Positions 1 to 8,865 of a stretch of DNA of 64,000 bases are shown piece by piece. A program made the position numbers and the translations under genes. The notes below the pieces were generated by a model, which saw only the letters and a program-made list of their open reading frames with translations, had not been told where the DNA came from and ran no database searches. The stretch is from UBA4416 sp040387475 (GTDB lineage Bacteria; Bacteroidota; Bacteroidia; B-17B0; Aurantibacillaceae): positions 10,064-74,063 of the forward strand of contig JAZKDT010000004.1 of the NCBI GenBank assembly GCA_040387475.1. Direction: 5' to 3'. The first letter of the stretch is position 1, and every line of letters starts with the position of its first letter.

Positions 1-879
1 TATATCATCGAAAATTATGAAAAGCTGAATAATGGCGATGGGTTATATTTCTTAAATGAAAATAATGAACCTGATGGGATGCAAATTAACATCATCGTTA
101 ATAATATCGTTGTCCCTAATACGTTTAAAAATATTCCCTTAGGTACCGTTATTTATAGAAATTCAGATGCAGAATTCAATAGGCTGGTGGAACGCGATGA
201 TAGTGCTGTCAGAAAAATCGGGGTTGAGTTAACCTTTACTGAAACCAATGATGGGTTTATGCTGGTTGCTGTTGATGAAGACGGTCATCAAAGTATCTCT
301 TCATTTGAATCAGTTAAAGAATTAGCTAAGAATGAAGATTCGACCACTCCTAACATTATTAAAAATTTATCTAAAACCGGCGGAACACCTTTTATCATCG
401 ACAATGTAAAGGTTGAGTTTTCGCAGAACTGGTTTTTACCAATCTCAAAAGTAAACGAGATAAGAAGGGTGGTACTGGAACAACTCATTGATATAAGAGT
501 AAAAGAGTATCATCGCGAAGAATTCCAGATTCAAAAAACAGAGCATCCATATCCGGTTTCTCAATTGGATTTTACCTACAATGTATCAAACCACATGGCC
601 AGGGCTTTTTATAAAAGACATGGTGTAACCGACATCGAAAAAGCATTTGAATTGCAATGGGATCCCGGAAAATCGCGGGTGATGGTTACCAAATATTGTG
701 TTAAGTATGAATTAGGAAAGTGCGCACGTTTTCAGCGAGACACGATGGGAGAGAAGGTTGTAGAGCCTTTAACTTTAACCCACGGCGATAATGCTTACAA
801 ATTAAAGTTCAACTGTAAACCCTGCGAAATGGAAATTTGGGAAAAAGATGCCGACCTAATATTTGAAGACGAAGATTAA
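1..879 (+). CDS. U32 family peptidase, RlhA/YdcP-like, C-terminal part (5' end outside window)
   Basis: The frame is open from base 1, so the gene begins before the window and the internal ATG at 79 is not the true start. The visible part starts with an N-Y-E-K-L-N-N-G-D-G-L stretch and a T-V-I-Y-R-N-x-D motif, typical of the DUF3656 domain in the collagenase-like U32 family. It ends with a K-Y-C-V-K-Y-E-L-G-K-C segment and a final K-P-C-E-M-E-I motif. These Cys residues match the conserved C-terminal Cys set of this family. E. coli relatives with this architecture (RlhA, formerly YdcP) hydroxylate 23S rRNA C2501; others act on tRNA. The exact substrate cannot be told from this fragment. It ends about 87 bp before the next gene on the same strand. 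Confidence 0.75.
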   Translation, partial: YIIENYEKLNNGDGLYFLNENNEPDGMQINIIVNNIVVPNTFKNIPLGTVIYRNSDAEFNRLVERDDSAVRKIGVELTFTETNDGFMLVAVDEDGHQSISSFESVKELAKNEDSTTPNIIKNLSKTGGTPFIIDNVKVEFSQNWFLPISKVNEIRRVVLEQLIDIRVKEYHREEFQIQKTEHPYPVSQLDFTYNVSNHMARAFYKRHGVTDIEKAFELQWDPGKSRVMVTKYCVKYELGKCARFQRDTMGEKVVEPLTLTHGDNAYKLKFNCKPCEMEIWEKDADLIFEDED

Positions 880-965
880 ACGCAAAATACATTCATTTTA
901 ATACTCCTGTTTGCTTTATTGTGAATGGGAGTTTTTATTTGGAAATACTTATATTTATGTATTCT

Positions 966-2828
966 ATGAAAATCTGGCAAAAGTGTAACTTAATTATTAT
1001 TATAGTTTTATGTAATGCTGTCAGAATGTATGGCTTTAACGGCGAATTAAAATGTCAGAAAATCGTTGAAAAAATCACAATTCTTGGCGAAAAAAGTGGA
1101 TATACAAAAAAAGTGCTTTATAAAGGCAGGTTCACCGATCCCTCAGATAAAGTTATACCTGTTGTTGGTTCCGATCTTGAGAATATAAACAATTTTAAAA
1201 GACTTGATTATTATACGGGAGATGTTTTGCCGGGCGGGATTTCCATTAATGAACAAACAATCCAGACAGATCATTTTTACAATAATTTAAAAGCATATAT
1301 AATACAGCTTACCGATACGTCCTTAAATTTCGCCGTACAATATGAAGTCTCCTGTAAACATTTAATCTTATTATCAACCTTTGATTTGATAGGATACCCC
1401 GAGTCAGATACTATTGTTTATGAGATAAAGTCTCCGCGTAATCTGTTTCTAATTTTAAAACCGGATACAAGTTTACATTTTTGCAAAATTGATACTATAA
1501 TACTTAATGGCGATACAAAAATCTACACGATCGTATCAATTCCAAAAGTAAAATCTAATGTAAAAAAGAAAATACATAGTAAGTATGAGGTGGAATCTGT
1601 TATTGCCCCTCCCATACGGGCTATTGTCATTCCCTCAGGCACGGTTAACGGGTGGACTTATTTTAATGACTGGTTTAACGAATTGATTAAAGATAATATA
1701 AAATTAAAATCTCAAAGTATTAATACTATAAAAACGGTTGTACAAAAGGACCTGAATGAAGAGGAAATAATAAAGGCAGTTTTTAATTATGTAAGGTCCA
1801 ATGTTAAATATGTTGATATCGAAAATGGGTTAGAAGGATTCAGACCAAGGGATGTGAATGATGTTCTGGAAAAAAAATATGGCGACTGCAAAGATATGGC
1901 GAGTCTGATATGTCAAGTACTCAAATACTTTAAAATAGATGCCAGCCTAACTGTAATTGCTACAATTAATTATAGATACAAAACCGATTTCCCCTGTTTG
2001 TCTTCGGCAAATCACGCAATCTGTGTAGTGAAAACCAAAACCAATAAAACCTATTTTTTAGATGCTACAAACAAAACCGGGACATTTGACATGCCAAGCG
2101 AATTCATTCAGGGGCAACCCTATTTTTCGGTAAATGACAAAGGAGGCGTTTTGGGGATTGTACCGGTTATCCATTCCGATAAAAATTATTCAAAAACCAC
2201 ATTAAACCTTACGGTTAGTAATAGCTCTTTAGCGGGAACCATGGATGATAGCAACCTTTGGCTTAGTAGTAAATTTGCAAAGTACATGACCGAAAATCAT
2301 ACTGCTGTTGATGCTAAATCAAAGATCGCACAGTACTATAATCAACTTAATCCNNNNNNNNNNCTTAATCCCACCATCAAATTCACTAACTTTAAAACTA
2401 CGGTCACCGATAGTTCAAGTAACGTCACTTCGGATATAACTGTTTTAAATACTATTAATAAGCTCGAAAGCAAAAACTTTTTGTTACTTAAGTCATTAAT
2501 ATTTCCGCATCAGTTTCCTAAAAAAATAACCAAAGGCTTTAGGTTTATTTCATATCAAACTATTAATAACAACTTTGTATACCAAATTAACTTTGAACAT
2601 CAAATTAAACTGATTTCAAAAACCAACGATGTGAAGATTGAAAATAAGTCATCGTCTTTAAATTTTAGCATAGCTTTCAATGGAGATAAGACGATTACCA
2701 TAAACTATCAGTTCAAAATAAATAATGTGGAATTAAACGATATCGAAATAGCCGAATACGAACAATTAAATGAAGAAATGCTCAGAAAAATTAATAGTTC
2801 TATCGAATATGAAATTGTCAATAATTAA
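966..2828 (+). CDS. DUF3857/transglutaminase-like secreted protein with intact catalytic triad
   Basis: About 620 residues. I chose the ATG at 966 rather than 921 because it places a signal-peptide-like segment (MKIWQKCNLIIIIVL) at the N-terminus. An N-terminal DUF3857-type beta domain is followed by a transglutaminase-like core. Its presumed catalytic residues are visible: Cys308 in Y-G-D-C-K-D, His350 in N-H-A-I and Asp366 in L-D-A-T. This is the usual Bacteroidota arrangement of exported proteins with a papain-like fold; the physiological substrate is unknown. Ten N at 2354-2363 interrupt the sequence, and the eight bases cttaatcc occur on both sides. Collapsing gap and duplicate removes 18 bases and keeps the frame. 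The 3' end overlaps the next gene by 20 nt, so the two are probably cotranscribed and coupled. Confidence 0.8.
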   Translation: MKIWQKCNLIIIIVLCNAVRMYGFNGELKCQKIVEKITILGEKSGYTKKVLYKGRFTDPSDKVIPVVGSDLENINNFKRLDYYTGDVLPGGISINEQTIQTDHFYNNLKAYIIQLTDTSLNFAVQYEVSCKHLILLSTFDLIGYPESDTIVYEIKSPRNLFLILKPDTSLHFCKIDTIILNGDTKIYTIVSIPKVKSNVKKKIHSKYEVESVIAPPIRAIVIPSGTVNGWTYFNDWFNELIKDNIKLKSQSINTIKTVVQKDLNEEEIIKAVFNYVRSNVKYVDIENGLEGFRPRDVNDVLEKKYGDCKDMASLICQVLKYFKIDASLTVIATINYRYKTDFPCLSSANHAICVVKTKTNKTYFLDATNKTGTFDMPSEFIQGQPYFSVNDKGGVLGIVPVIHSDKNYSKTTLNLTVSNSSLAGTMDDSNLWLSSKFAKYMTENHTAVDAKSKIAQYYNQLNXXXXLNPTIKFTNFKTTVTDSSSNVTSDITVLNTINKLESKNFLLLKSLIFPHQFPKKITKGFRFISYQTINNNFVYQINFEHQIKLISKTNDVKIENKSSSLNFSIAFNGDKTITINYQFKINNVELNDIEIAEYEQLNEEMLRKINSSIEYEIVNN

Positions 2829-4788
2829 AAGCGTTTCTCTATGGGGGTTGATCTTTGTGGTCAACTGTCTATTCGCATCTAATAAAGATAGTTGGATGTC
2901 TAAGCCAACGTATGATATTATTAATGACTCCTTAAGCAAATATGATGTTGTAAATATCTTTTATAAAAATCAGATTAGCATTGATTTAAATACAAAATTT
3001 GAGATAACTTATACTATCCATCAAAAATCAAAAATATTTTCAAAAAAAGGATTGGATATACACCCCGAATTTTTGCTTCCTAATGTAAAGTTGATTGAAA
3101 AAATAAGGGCACGATCTATAAAACCTGATGGTTCTTATACGGATCTAAAAGCAGCGGATATAAAGATCACGACGCTTGAATATGGTTCCGGAATCTGCAA
3201 GTTTGTTATTCCGGCTACCGAAATTGGAGATGAGGTGGAGTTTCTGATATCATATACCGAAAAAGGCAATCCCTCTATTGCCGATGTTTTTTTTCATAGA
3301 GAAGCATTTACGATCCTCTCTGAGTTTACATTATCTCTTGCCGAAGGTATAAAAATTGAATCCAAAGGGTATAATCAATTACCCGCCGCTAGAAGTGATA
3401 TCGGTAAAGGACAGAGGAATTACATATGGACTTTTAATAATCTCGAAAAAACAGGAAAGGGAAGTAAACTTATTTTATATAACGATTTACCTTTTTTGCG
3501 AATTGCTATCCGCAGTGTTTTTTATAAAAACAAAGTTACTATACCTGTTGAATACGCATATTGGAGCGATTTTAGACAGGAAATGTCATTTTATCGATAC
3601 ACAGGACACAGATTAAGTTATGACAAAAATCTGGGTAGTTTCATAACAAAACACATGGGTGCAGAAACAGATCACCTTACCCAAAAGCAAAGACTTGAGA
3701 AACTGGCAGCTACCATTGGATTTATTAATGATAGTTTAACGCTTTTTTATCCAAGAGATACAGCCGAGGCAAACAAACTATTAGGAGAGCATTTAAAAAA
3801 CAACAAACTGCCCTATGGTTCCATAATGGATTTATATTCCACTGTATTAGATATGACGTATTTCGATTATTATTTATGTTTGGGCAGAGGCAGGGAACTT
3901 GGAGATATTGATGCTAATTTTGTTAGTAGAAATCAAATTAAAGACGTGTTTTTTTCATTTGTATTTGATGGAAAATATTATTTCATTTTCCCGAAAGAAA
4001 AATACGAAGCCTATGATTTTGGCGAGATACCGGAAAAACTGGAAGGTACTAAAGCTATTATTTTTCCACGCAATGGAACCGCCTTAAATACTAATCTTTT
4101 AAATTTGCCCCTAACTACAAAGATTGGCAATACCAAAAATATAAACACTTTTGCTTATATCAATTTAAAGGAAAGTAATGACAAGTTCCTTGAACGTACA
4201 AAACTCTTCACAACAGGAGCATTAACATCTATTTACAGAAACTTATATAATAATCAGAAAAAAGACTCTGTTGATATCAGCGACGTCACTAAAATATTAT
4301 TTGATAGCTCCGAAGATCAGATCGATTCTCTTTCGCTTGAAAAAAGTGAACATGTACCGCCTTTTATTTTTTCGTTGAAATTTAACAGAAAGCAAATCAG
4401 TCAAATTACAAGTCTTAATGATAGTTTGAAAGTACTTTCTCTATCAAAAATCATCTCACATAGGTTAGTTAACTCGTATTTGGAAGAAGATGAGGATAAC
4501 AAGCTTGCAGTTTCATTTGCTTATACCGACAATATAAAATATTATCTTATGTTCGACAAAGACATACGGATTTTTCATGACGAGAGTGAAAATGTTTTGT
4601 TTGAAAATGATTTCGGTGTTTATGAATTAAAGATAAAGCAGCTAAATCCAACTACAGTGTATGTACTCTCAAAGCTTGTTTTGTATAAATCTAATCTCAA
4701 TCTTTCCGACCACACTCCGTTACATGAACTTTGTCGTAAAGTTAAAAACCTTCAAAATACGAATCTGTCGTTTAAAGTTTTGAAGTAA
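2809..4788 (+). CDS. DUF3857 protein with degenerate transglutaminase site
   Basis: About 659 residues. The ATG at 2809, inside the end of the preceding gene, gives a signal peptide (MKLSIIKSVSLWGLIFVVN). The N-terminal half resembles the DUF3857 domain (R-A-R-S-I-K-P-D-G-S-Y followed by a V-I-P-A-T-E-I-G-D-E-V-E-F run). The region corresponding to the transglutaminase core has Y-G-S-I-M-D (residues 336-341) where the upstream neighbour has Y-G-D-C-K-D. The later NHA and LDAT motifs are also absent, so catalytic Cys, His and Asp all appear lost. I infer a non-catalytic paralogue acting with its coupled partner, perhaps as a binding or scaffold subunit in the periplasm. Function is otherwise unknown. 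Confidence 0.7.
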   Translation: MKLSIIKSVSLWGLIFVVNCLFASNKDSWMSKPTYDIINDSLSKYDVVNIFYKNQISIDLNTKFEITYTIHQKSKIFSKKGLDIHPEFLLPNVKLIEKIRARSIKPDGSYTDLKAADIKITTLEYGSGICKFVIPATEIGDEVEFLISYTEKGNPSIADVFFHREAFTILSEFTLSLAEGIKIESKGYNQLPAARSDIGKGQRNYIWTFNNLEKTGKGSKLILYNDLPFLRIAIRSVFYKNKVTIPVEYAYWSDFRQEMSFYRYTGHRLSYDKNLGSFITKHMGAETDHLTQKQRLEKLAATIGFINDSLTLFYPRDTAEANKLLGEHLKNNKLPYGSIMDLYSTVLDMTYFDYYLCLGRGRELGDIDANFVSRNQIKDVFFSFVFDGKYYFIFPKEKYEAYDFGEIPEKLEGTKAIIFPRNGTALNTNLLNLPLTTKIGNTKNINTFAYINLKESNDKFLERTKLFTTGALTSIYRNLYNNQKKDSVDISDVTKILFDSSEDQIDSLSLEKSEHVPPFIFSLKFNRKQISQITSLNDSLKVLSLSKIISHRLVNSYLEEDEDNKLAVSFAYTDNIKYYLMFDKDIRIFHDESENVLFENDFGVYELKIKQLNPTTVYVLSKLVLYKSNLNLSDHTPLHELCRKVKNLQNTNLSFKVLK

Positions 4789-4840
4789 ATTATATGAACA
4801 TGAATCATATTTTTATTTATCACTAAAATAGTCAAACCAC

Positions 4841-5341
4841 ATGGTATTAAGAAAAGCTCTCCTCTCTGAACTGCCCGTTATCTGGACAATCCTGCAACAG
4901 GCTATCGAGCAACGCCGGCTGTCCGGCAGCCAACAATGGCAAAACGGTTATCCTAACCAAGAAGTTATTGCACAAGATATTGCCAATGATTATGGTTACG
5001 TGCTTGTAGATGCTGATATGATCATTGCCTATTCGGCAATTATTTTTGGAATAGAACCTGCTTACGAAGAGATTAATGGAAAGTGGCTTACCATCGGTGA
5101 TTATGTGGTAGTACACCGGGTTGCTACTGCTGATCATGTAAAAGGAAAAGGGGTTGCTACTCAATTGTTTAAAATGATCGAAGATCTCTCTATCCAGCAT
5201 AAAGTATACAGTATTAAAGTAGATACCAATTTCGATAATATCCCCATGCTTAAAATCCTCGATAAATTAAACTACACCTATTGCGGTGAGGTGATGTTAA
5301 GCGGAGCTCCCAGAAGAGCGTATGAAAAGGTTATAAGCTAA
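4841..5341 (+). CDS. GNAT family N-acetyltransferase
   Basis: 166 residues, a full-length single GNAT domain. The acetyl-CoA pyrophosphate-binding loop is seen as V-K-G-K-G-V-A-T-Q-L-F (about residues 104-114), the R/Q-x-x-G-x-G/A motif. A late I-L-D-K-L-N-Y-T-Y-C-G-E segment corresponds to the motif B/C end of the fold. Such enzymes transfer an acetyl group from acetyl-CoA to an amine on a small molecule or protein; the acceptor cannot be deduced. It lies 52 bp after the DUF3857 pair and converges on ftsK across a repeat-filled spacer. Confidence 0.85.
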   Translation: MVLRKALLSELPVIWTILQQAIEQRRLSGSQQWQNGYPNQEVIAQDIANDYGYVLVDADMIIAYSAIIFGIEPAYEEINGKWLTIGDYVVVHRVATADHVKGKGVATQLFKMIEDLSIQHKVYSIKVDTNFDNIPMLKILDKLNYTYCGEVMLSGAPRRAYEKVIS

Positions 5342-5376
5342 AATTTTCAACTCTTTTTTTTGCATCCCTGCATATT

Positions 5377-5510
5377 TTGGTAATAGTACGGCTGCTTTTG
5401 GCAATTCGGTGCGGACTGCCAATTCTGCGACGGTGCTGGGGGGCAAATGGAATTCTCCGCCAGCTGGCGGATGGAATTTTTGTTTCTTTTTCTTCAAGGA
5501 AAAAGAAAAA
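5377..5510. repeat. 134-bp dispersed repeat, copy 1
   Basis: This stretch closely matches 8661-8794, with the same length and order of blocks: ttggtaatag, cggctgcttttggcaattcg, gggcaaatggaattctccgc. Inside are a perfect palindrome CCGCCAGCTGGCGG (5457-5470) and a 10-bp inverted repeat, tttctttttc/gaaaaagaaa (5483-5492 and 5499-5508). It fills the convergent space between the GNAT gene and ftsK, where the A/T hairpin could end transcription from either side. No coding content is credible. Confidence 0.8.
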
Positions 5511-5535
5511 CAGAAAGCAAAATCTTTTAGTAAAC

Positions 5536-8214
5536 CTACCCCTTAATACTCCTTATAATTTCATCCAGCTGCGCCATATCTTTACATTTCACCTCACGGG
5601 CTTTCGAGCCTTCAAACTGTCCAATAATACCAGCTGCTTCCAATTGATCAACAATTCGGCCGGCACGGTTATATCCCAGTTTTAATTTACGCTGAAGAAA
5701 AGATGCTGATCCTTGTTGAAACTGTACAACCAGTTTTGCAGCTTCATCAAACATCTTGTCACGCTCGCTTAAATCTATTTCTTCTTTCCCATCGCTGCCA
5801 TCTTCACCAACATATTCGGGTAATAAAAAGGCGCTAGGGTAGGCGCGTTGCGAGCCAATAAATTCGGTGATCTTCTCTGCCTCGGGTGTATCCACAAACG
5901 CACACTGTATACGAATAAGGTCGTTGCCCGTGCTTAATAACATATCGCCTCGTCCAATTAACTGCTCTGCACCACCGGCGTCTAAAATAGTACGGCTATC
6001 AATTTTACTCGTTACTCTAAAAGCAATACGTGCCGGGAAGTTGGCTTTAATAGTTCCTGTAATAATATTTACAGACGGACGTTGCGTTGCAATAATTAAA
6101 TGGATCCCAATAGCACGGGCTAATTGTGCTAAACGGGCAATAGGCGTCTCCACTTCTTTACCTGCCGTCATAATTAAATCGGCAAACTCATCCACCACCA
6201 AAACAATGTATGGTAAATACTTATGACCTTCATTCGGGTTTAACTTCCGGTTAATAAATTTAACGTTGTATTCTTTGATGTTTCTTACCTGGGCATCCTG
6301 TAACAAGGCGTAGCGATTATCCATTTCAATACATAACGAATTTAACGTATGCACTACTTTTGTGTTATCTGTAATAATAGCATCCTCTGAGTTTGGTAAT
6401 TTTGCTAAAAAGTGGCGTTCAATTTTATTGAACAATGTCAACTCAACTTTCTTTGGATCTACCAGTACAAATTTAATTTGTGCAGGATGTTTTTTGTAAA
6501 GCAACGAAACCAACACAGCGTTTAATCCCACAGATTTACCCTGACCTGTTGCACCCGCCATTAACAAGTGAGGCATCTTCGCTAAATCGGCAATAAAAAT
6601 TTCATTATTAATGGTTTTTCCTAACGCTATTGGCAGATCATGTGTTGAGTTTTGAAATTTCTCTGAGGCGATGATGTTTCGCATCGGCACCATTTCCGGA
6701 TTTTGATTTGGTACCTCAATACCAATGGTTCCGCGGCCCGGAATAGGGGCAATGATCCTGATCCCTAAGGCGGCTAAACTTAAAGCAATATCATCTTCCA
6801 GGTTTTTAATTTTGGAGATACGAACGCCCGGCGCCGGTACAATCTCGTAAAGCGTAACCGTAGGCCCAACGATAGCTGAAATTTTATCAATTTCAATACC
6901 GTAGTTTTTTAAGGTGTTAACGATCCTGTCTTTATTGGCCGTCAACTCTTCGTTACTCACCTTGGCATTACCTGTTCCGTAATCAATTAATAATTCAGGA
7001 CTCGGGAACTGGTAATGACCTAAATCTAAGGTCGGATCATACTGACCAAATTTTTCAACCAGCTGCGATGCTTTTAATTCATCATCTAATGTGATCTGGT
7101 TTTCTTTGGGCTCTTCTTTAACAAATTCGGGCTCTTTTAAAATTTCGTCGGCTCCCGGATTATTAATTTCAAAGTCAAGTTGTTTCTTTGGCTCATCTTG
7201 CTTCGGTGTGATCTCCAGATCCAAAGGAATATTTTCAGTGGTTGCCTCCAAAGGTTTTTCTTCTTCTGCTTCTTCTACAACAGGTTCGTTTGTGCTTAGT
7301 ACTTCAAAGTTCAATAAAGCTTCTTCCTCTTCTTTGCTTAAGGTTGGCTCTTTTTCAAAAACAGTGTTTGCATGCGGATTAATCGGTCCGCTTTCTTCCC
7401 TTAATTCATTTTCAATAATCGCTTCGTTATCCAAATTCGGAATGACATCTTTTTTAATATTAAAATTCATGTTAATACTCAATACTAAAAATGATAGCAT
7501 GGTAAATGCTAAAATAGCCAGCGTGCCAATGTTTCCCACATAATTAGATAATTGAATATTCAGGATGTAACCATATCCGCCACCCAGGTAAAATAATTTA
7601 TCATGAAAGAAAAATGCTAAGCTTAAACTCGTCCACACTAAAAAGAATAGCCATTTGGCCGTAAAGGCCGATGGTTTCGTAATTTGCTTATTCAATACTT
7701 TTTGTAATCCGTAAATAATAAGCACCGGCACTAAAATAAAAGATGCTACACCAAACCATTTGTACATGAATAAGTGAGATACTAACGCGCCAAATTTTCC
7801 AAGCCAGTTCAGCACCTTGGTATCAATGGCAAACAATTCAGATAGAGGGCCTAATACTTTGTCCTGGTCTTTATCCCAGGTAAAAATGTAAGACGTTAAT
7901 GCAATAAATAAATAAGCGCCACCAAGCACCAGCATTAAACCAATAAGCTTTTGTGTGCGCTCATCGCGGTATAAAGAAATGGTTGAATTCCAGCGTGCCA
8001 GCAAATTTGCTTTCGCCTCTGAACCCGCTGCATTAGTTGTAACCGTTTTTTTAGCAGACGATGCACTTTTTGCAGAATCTGTTTTTGCAGATTTTGATTT
8101 ATTTTTGCCCGACGTCAGTACGGTTTCTTCAATATCATTTTTATCGATCGAAGGTTCCTGCACAACAGTATCATCTACCGGTTTTTCCCTGAATTTATTT
8201 TTGGTTGTTGCCAT
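5536..8214 (-). CDS. ftsK: DNA translocase FtsK
   Basis: About 892 residues. The ATG at 8214 (MATTKNKFREK) is preferred to the upstream start at 8262, which adds unrelated residues. The order is a basic/Ser-rich N-terminus, four predicted membrane helices (roughly residues 85-265), an acidic Glu/Pro-rich linker, and the motor with Walker A G-A-T-G-Q-G-K-S (about residue 555) and Walker B V-V-V-D-E-F-A-D-L (about residue 670). A C-terminal winged-helix gamma domain follows (G-Y-N-R-A-G-R-I-V-D-Q-L-E). FtsK sits at the division septum, pumps DNA directionally and activates XerCD at dif. The complete gamma domain argues for an active translocase. Dispersed repeats flank it on both sides. Confidence 0.97.
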   Translation of the reverse strand: MATTKNKFREKPVDDTVVQEPSIDKNDIEETVLTSGKNKSKSAKTDSAKSASSAKKTVTTNAAGSEAKANLLARWNSTISLYRDERTQKLIGLMLVLGGAYLFIALTSYIFTWDKDQDKVLGPLSELFAIDTKVLNWLGKFGALVSHLFMYKWFGVASFILVPVLIIYGLQKVLNKQITKPSAFTAKWLFFLVWTSLSLAFFFHDKLFYLGGGYGYILNIQLSNYVGNIGTLAILAFTMLSFLVLSINMNFNIKKDVIPNLDNEAIIENELREESGPINPHANTVFEKEPTLSKEEEEALLNFEVLSTNEPVVEEAEEEKPLEATTENIPLDLEITPKQDEPKKQLDFEINNPGADEILKEPEFVKEEPKENQITLDDELKASQLVEKFGQYDPTLDLGHYQFPSPELLIDYGTGNAKVSNEELTANKDRIVNTLKNYGIEIDKISAIVGPTVTLYEIVPAPGVRISKIKNLEDDIALSLAALGIRIIAPIPGRGTIGIEVPNQNPEMVPMRNIIASEKFQNSTHDLPIALGKTINNEIFIADLAKMPHLLMAGATGQGKSVGLNAVLVSLLYKKHPAQIKFVLVDPKKVELTLFNKIERHFLAKLPNSEDAIITDNTKVVHTLNSLCIEMDNRYALLQDAQVRNIKEYNVKFINRKLNPNEGHKYLPYIVLVVDEFADLIMTAGKEVETPIARLAQLARAIGIHLIIATQRPSVNIITGTIKANFPARIAFRVTSKIDSRTILDAGGAEQLIGRGDMLLSTGNDLIRIQCAFVDTPEAEKITEFIGSQRAYPSAFLLPEYVGEDGSDGKEEIDLSERDKMFDEAAKLVVQFQQGSASFLQRKLKLGYNRAGRIVDQLEAAGIIGQFEGSKAREVKCKDMAQLDEIIRSIKG

Positions 8215-8311
8215 GTTATTATAGTACTTAAAAATAACGCCAACACAAGCAAAATAAGGCAAATACTTAAAATGTTTTAAACGTTGGAATGTTTACTAAT
8301 ATTAAGGCAAA

Positions 8312-8352
8312 TCGTCATTGCGAGGGTTTTTCCCGAAGCAATCTCATACAAT
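8312..8352. repeat. 41-bp tcgtcattgcgag...gaagcaatctca repeat, copy 1
   Basis: The end blocks tcgtcattgcgag and gaagcaatctca, separated by a variable middle, recur at 10264-10304 with the same total length. This resembles a short interspersed repeat seen in intergenic spacers of many bacteria, but its family could not be checked here. Confidence 0.75.
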
Positions 8353-8369
8353 TCTTTGTTAGGTTTTTG

Positions 8370-8394
8370 GGCGCGGCCCGAGGGGTCCGGGCTG
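8370..8394. repeat. GC-rich GGCGYGGCCC repeat, copy 1
   Basis: The sequence begins ggcgcggcccgagggg and ends gggctg. The same block, with a few mismatches, is found on the opposite strand at 10423-10446. It is far richer in G+C than the surrounding DNA and sits beside the cattgcgag repeat in both places, so the two behave as parts of one mosaic element. Confidence 0.6.
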
Positions 8395-8417
8395 GCTCGC
8401 TTCAGTCTTTTTGCTAA

Positions 8418-8568
8418 ACCGCCTCTTAAATTTAACGACGAAAATAGGCGTACTTTCAGCAAGGAATTTTGCGCGACGATTCTGGGCTGTTTGAGGTCCC
8501 TCGGACCGAGTTTCCAGAATCGGGCGGGAAAGTGGGGCGTAATTTTCGAGATAAATTTAAGAAGCGGT
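8418..8568. repeat. 151-bp nested imperfect palindrome (MITE-like or structured RNA element)
   Basis: Outer arms at 8418-8445 and 8542-8568 pair over about 28 bp with few mismatches (accgc-tcttaaattta---cgaaaat). Inside, cgattctgg (8477-8485) pairs with ccagaatcg (8514-8522), and ggtcc (8495-8499) with ggacc (8503-8507) around a 3-base loop. Three nested stems on one axis are unlikely by chance. Open frames exist on both strands but look like by-products. It lies between ftsK and mtaB. Confidence 0.7.
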
Positions 8569-8580
8569 GATCTTTCTTTG

Positions 8581-8613
8581 TTACTTTCTTTGCATGGTTG
8601 GCAAAGAAAGTAA
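8581..8613. repeat. Perfect 13-bp inverted repeat with 7-nt loop
   Basis: ttactttctttgc (8581-8593) and gcaaagaaagtaa (8601-8613) are exact reverse complements around atggttg. The right arm plus ttct, as ggcaaagaaagtaagttct, recurs at 8823-8841. This hairpin adjoins the nested palindrome and may be its boundary or a terminator. Confidence 0.75.
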
Positions 8614-8660
8614 GTTCTGAAAATAAAATCTAAACTAACTCTCCACCAACACTCCATACG

Positions 8661-8794
8661 TTGGTAATAGTGCGGCTGCTTTTGGCAATTCGGTGCGAAC
8701 CACCATTCTGGGAAGCAATTTGCCGGGCAAATGGAATTCTCCGCCAGCTGGCGGATTGAATTTTTGTTTCTTTTTCGTCAAGGAAAAAGAAAAT
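8661..8794. repeat. 134-bp dispersed repeat, copy 2
   Basis: Second copy of the element at 5377-5510, same orientation and length. It keeps the CCGCCAGCTGGCGG palindrome (8742-8755) and the tttctttttc/gaaaaagaaa hairpin (8767-8776 and 8783-8792). The middle has diverged (accaccattctgggaagcaatt against a different block in copy 1). It lies in the 650-bp spacer between ftsK and mtaB, which otherwise holds the elements listed separately. Confidence 0.8.
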
Positions 8795-8865
8795 AGAGAA
8801 GCTATAAATAATTCCCATGGCAGGCAAAGAAAGTAAGTTCTAAAAAATAAAATTTCAAATAAAAA

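Noticed and set aside
8277..8657. Open frames of 109-126 codons on both strands over the GC-rich element
   Set aside because: They overlap each other and lie in palindromic repeat DNA. No domain or start context is convincing.
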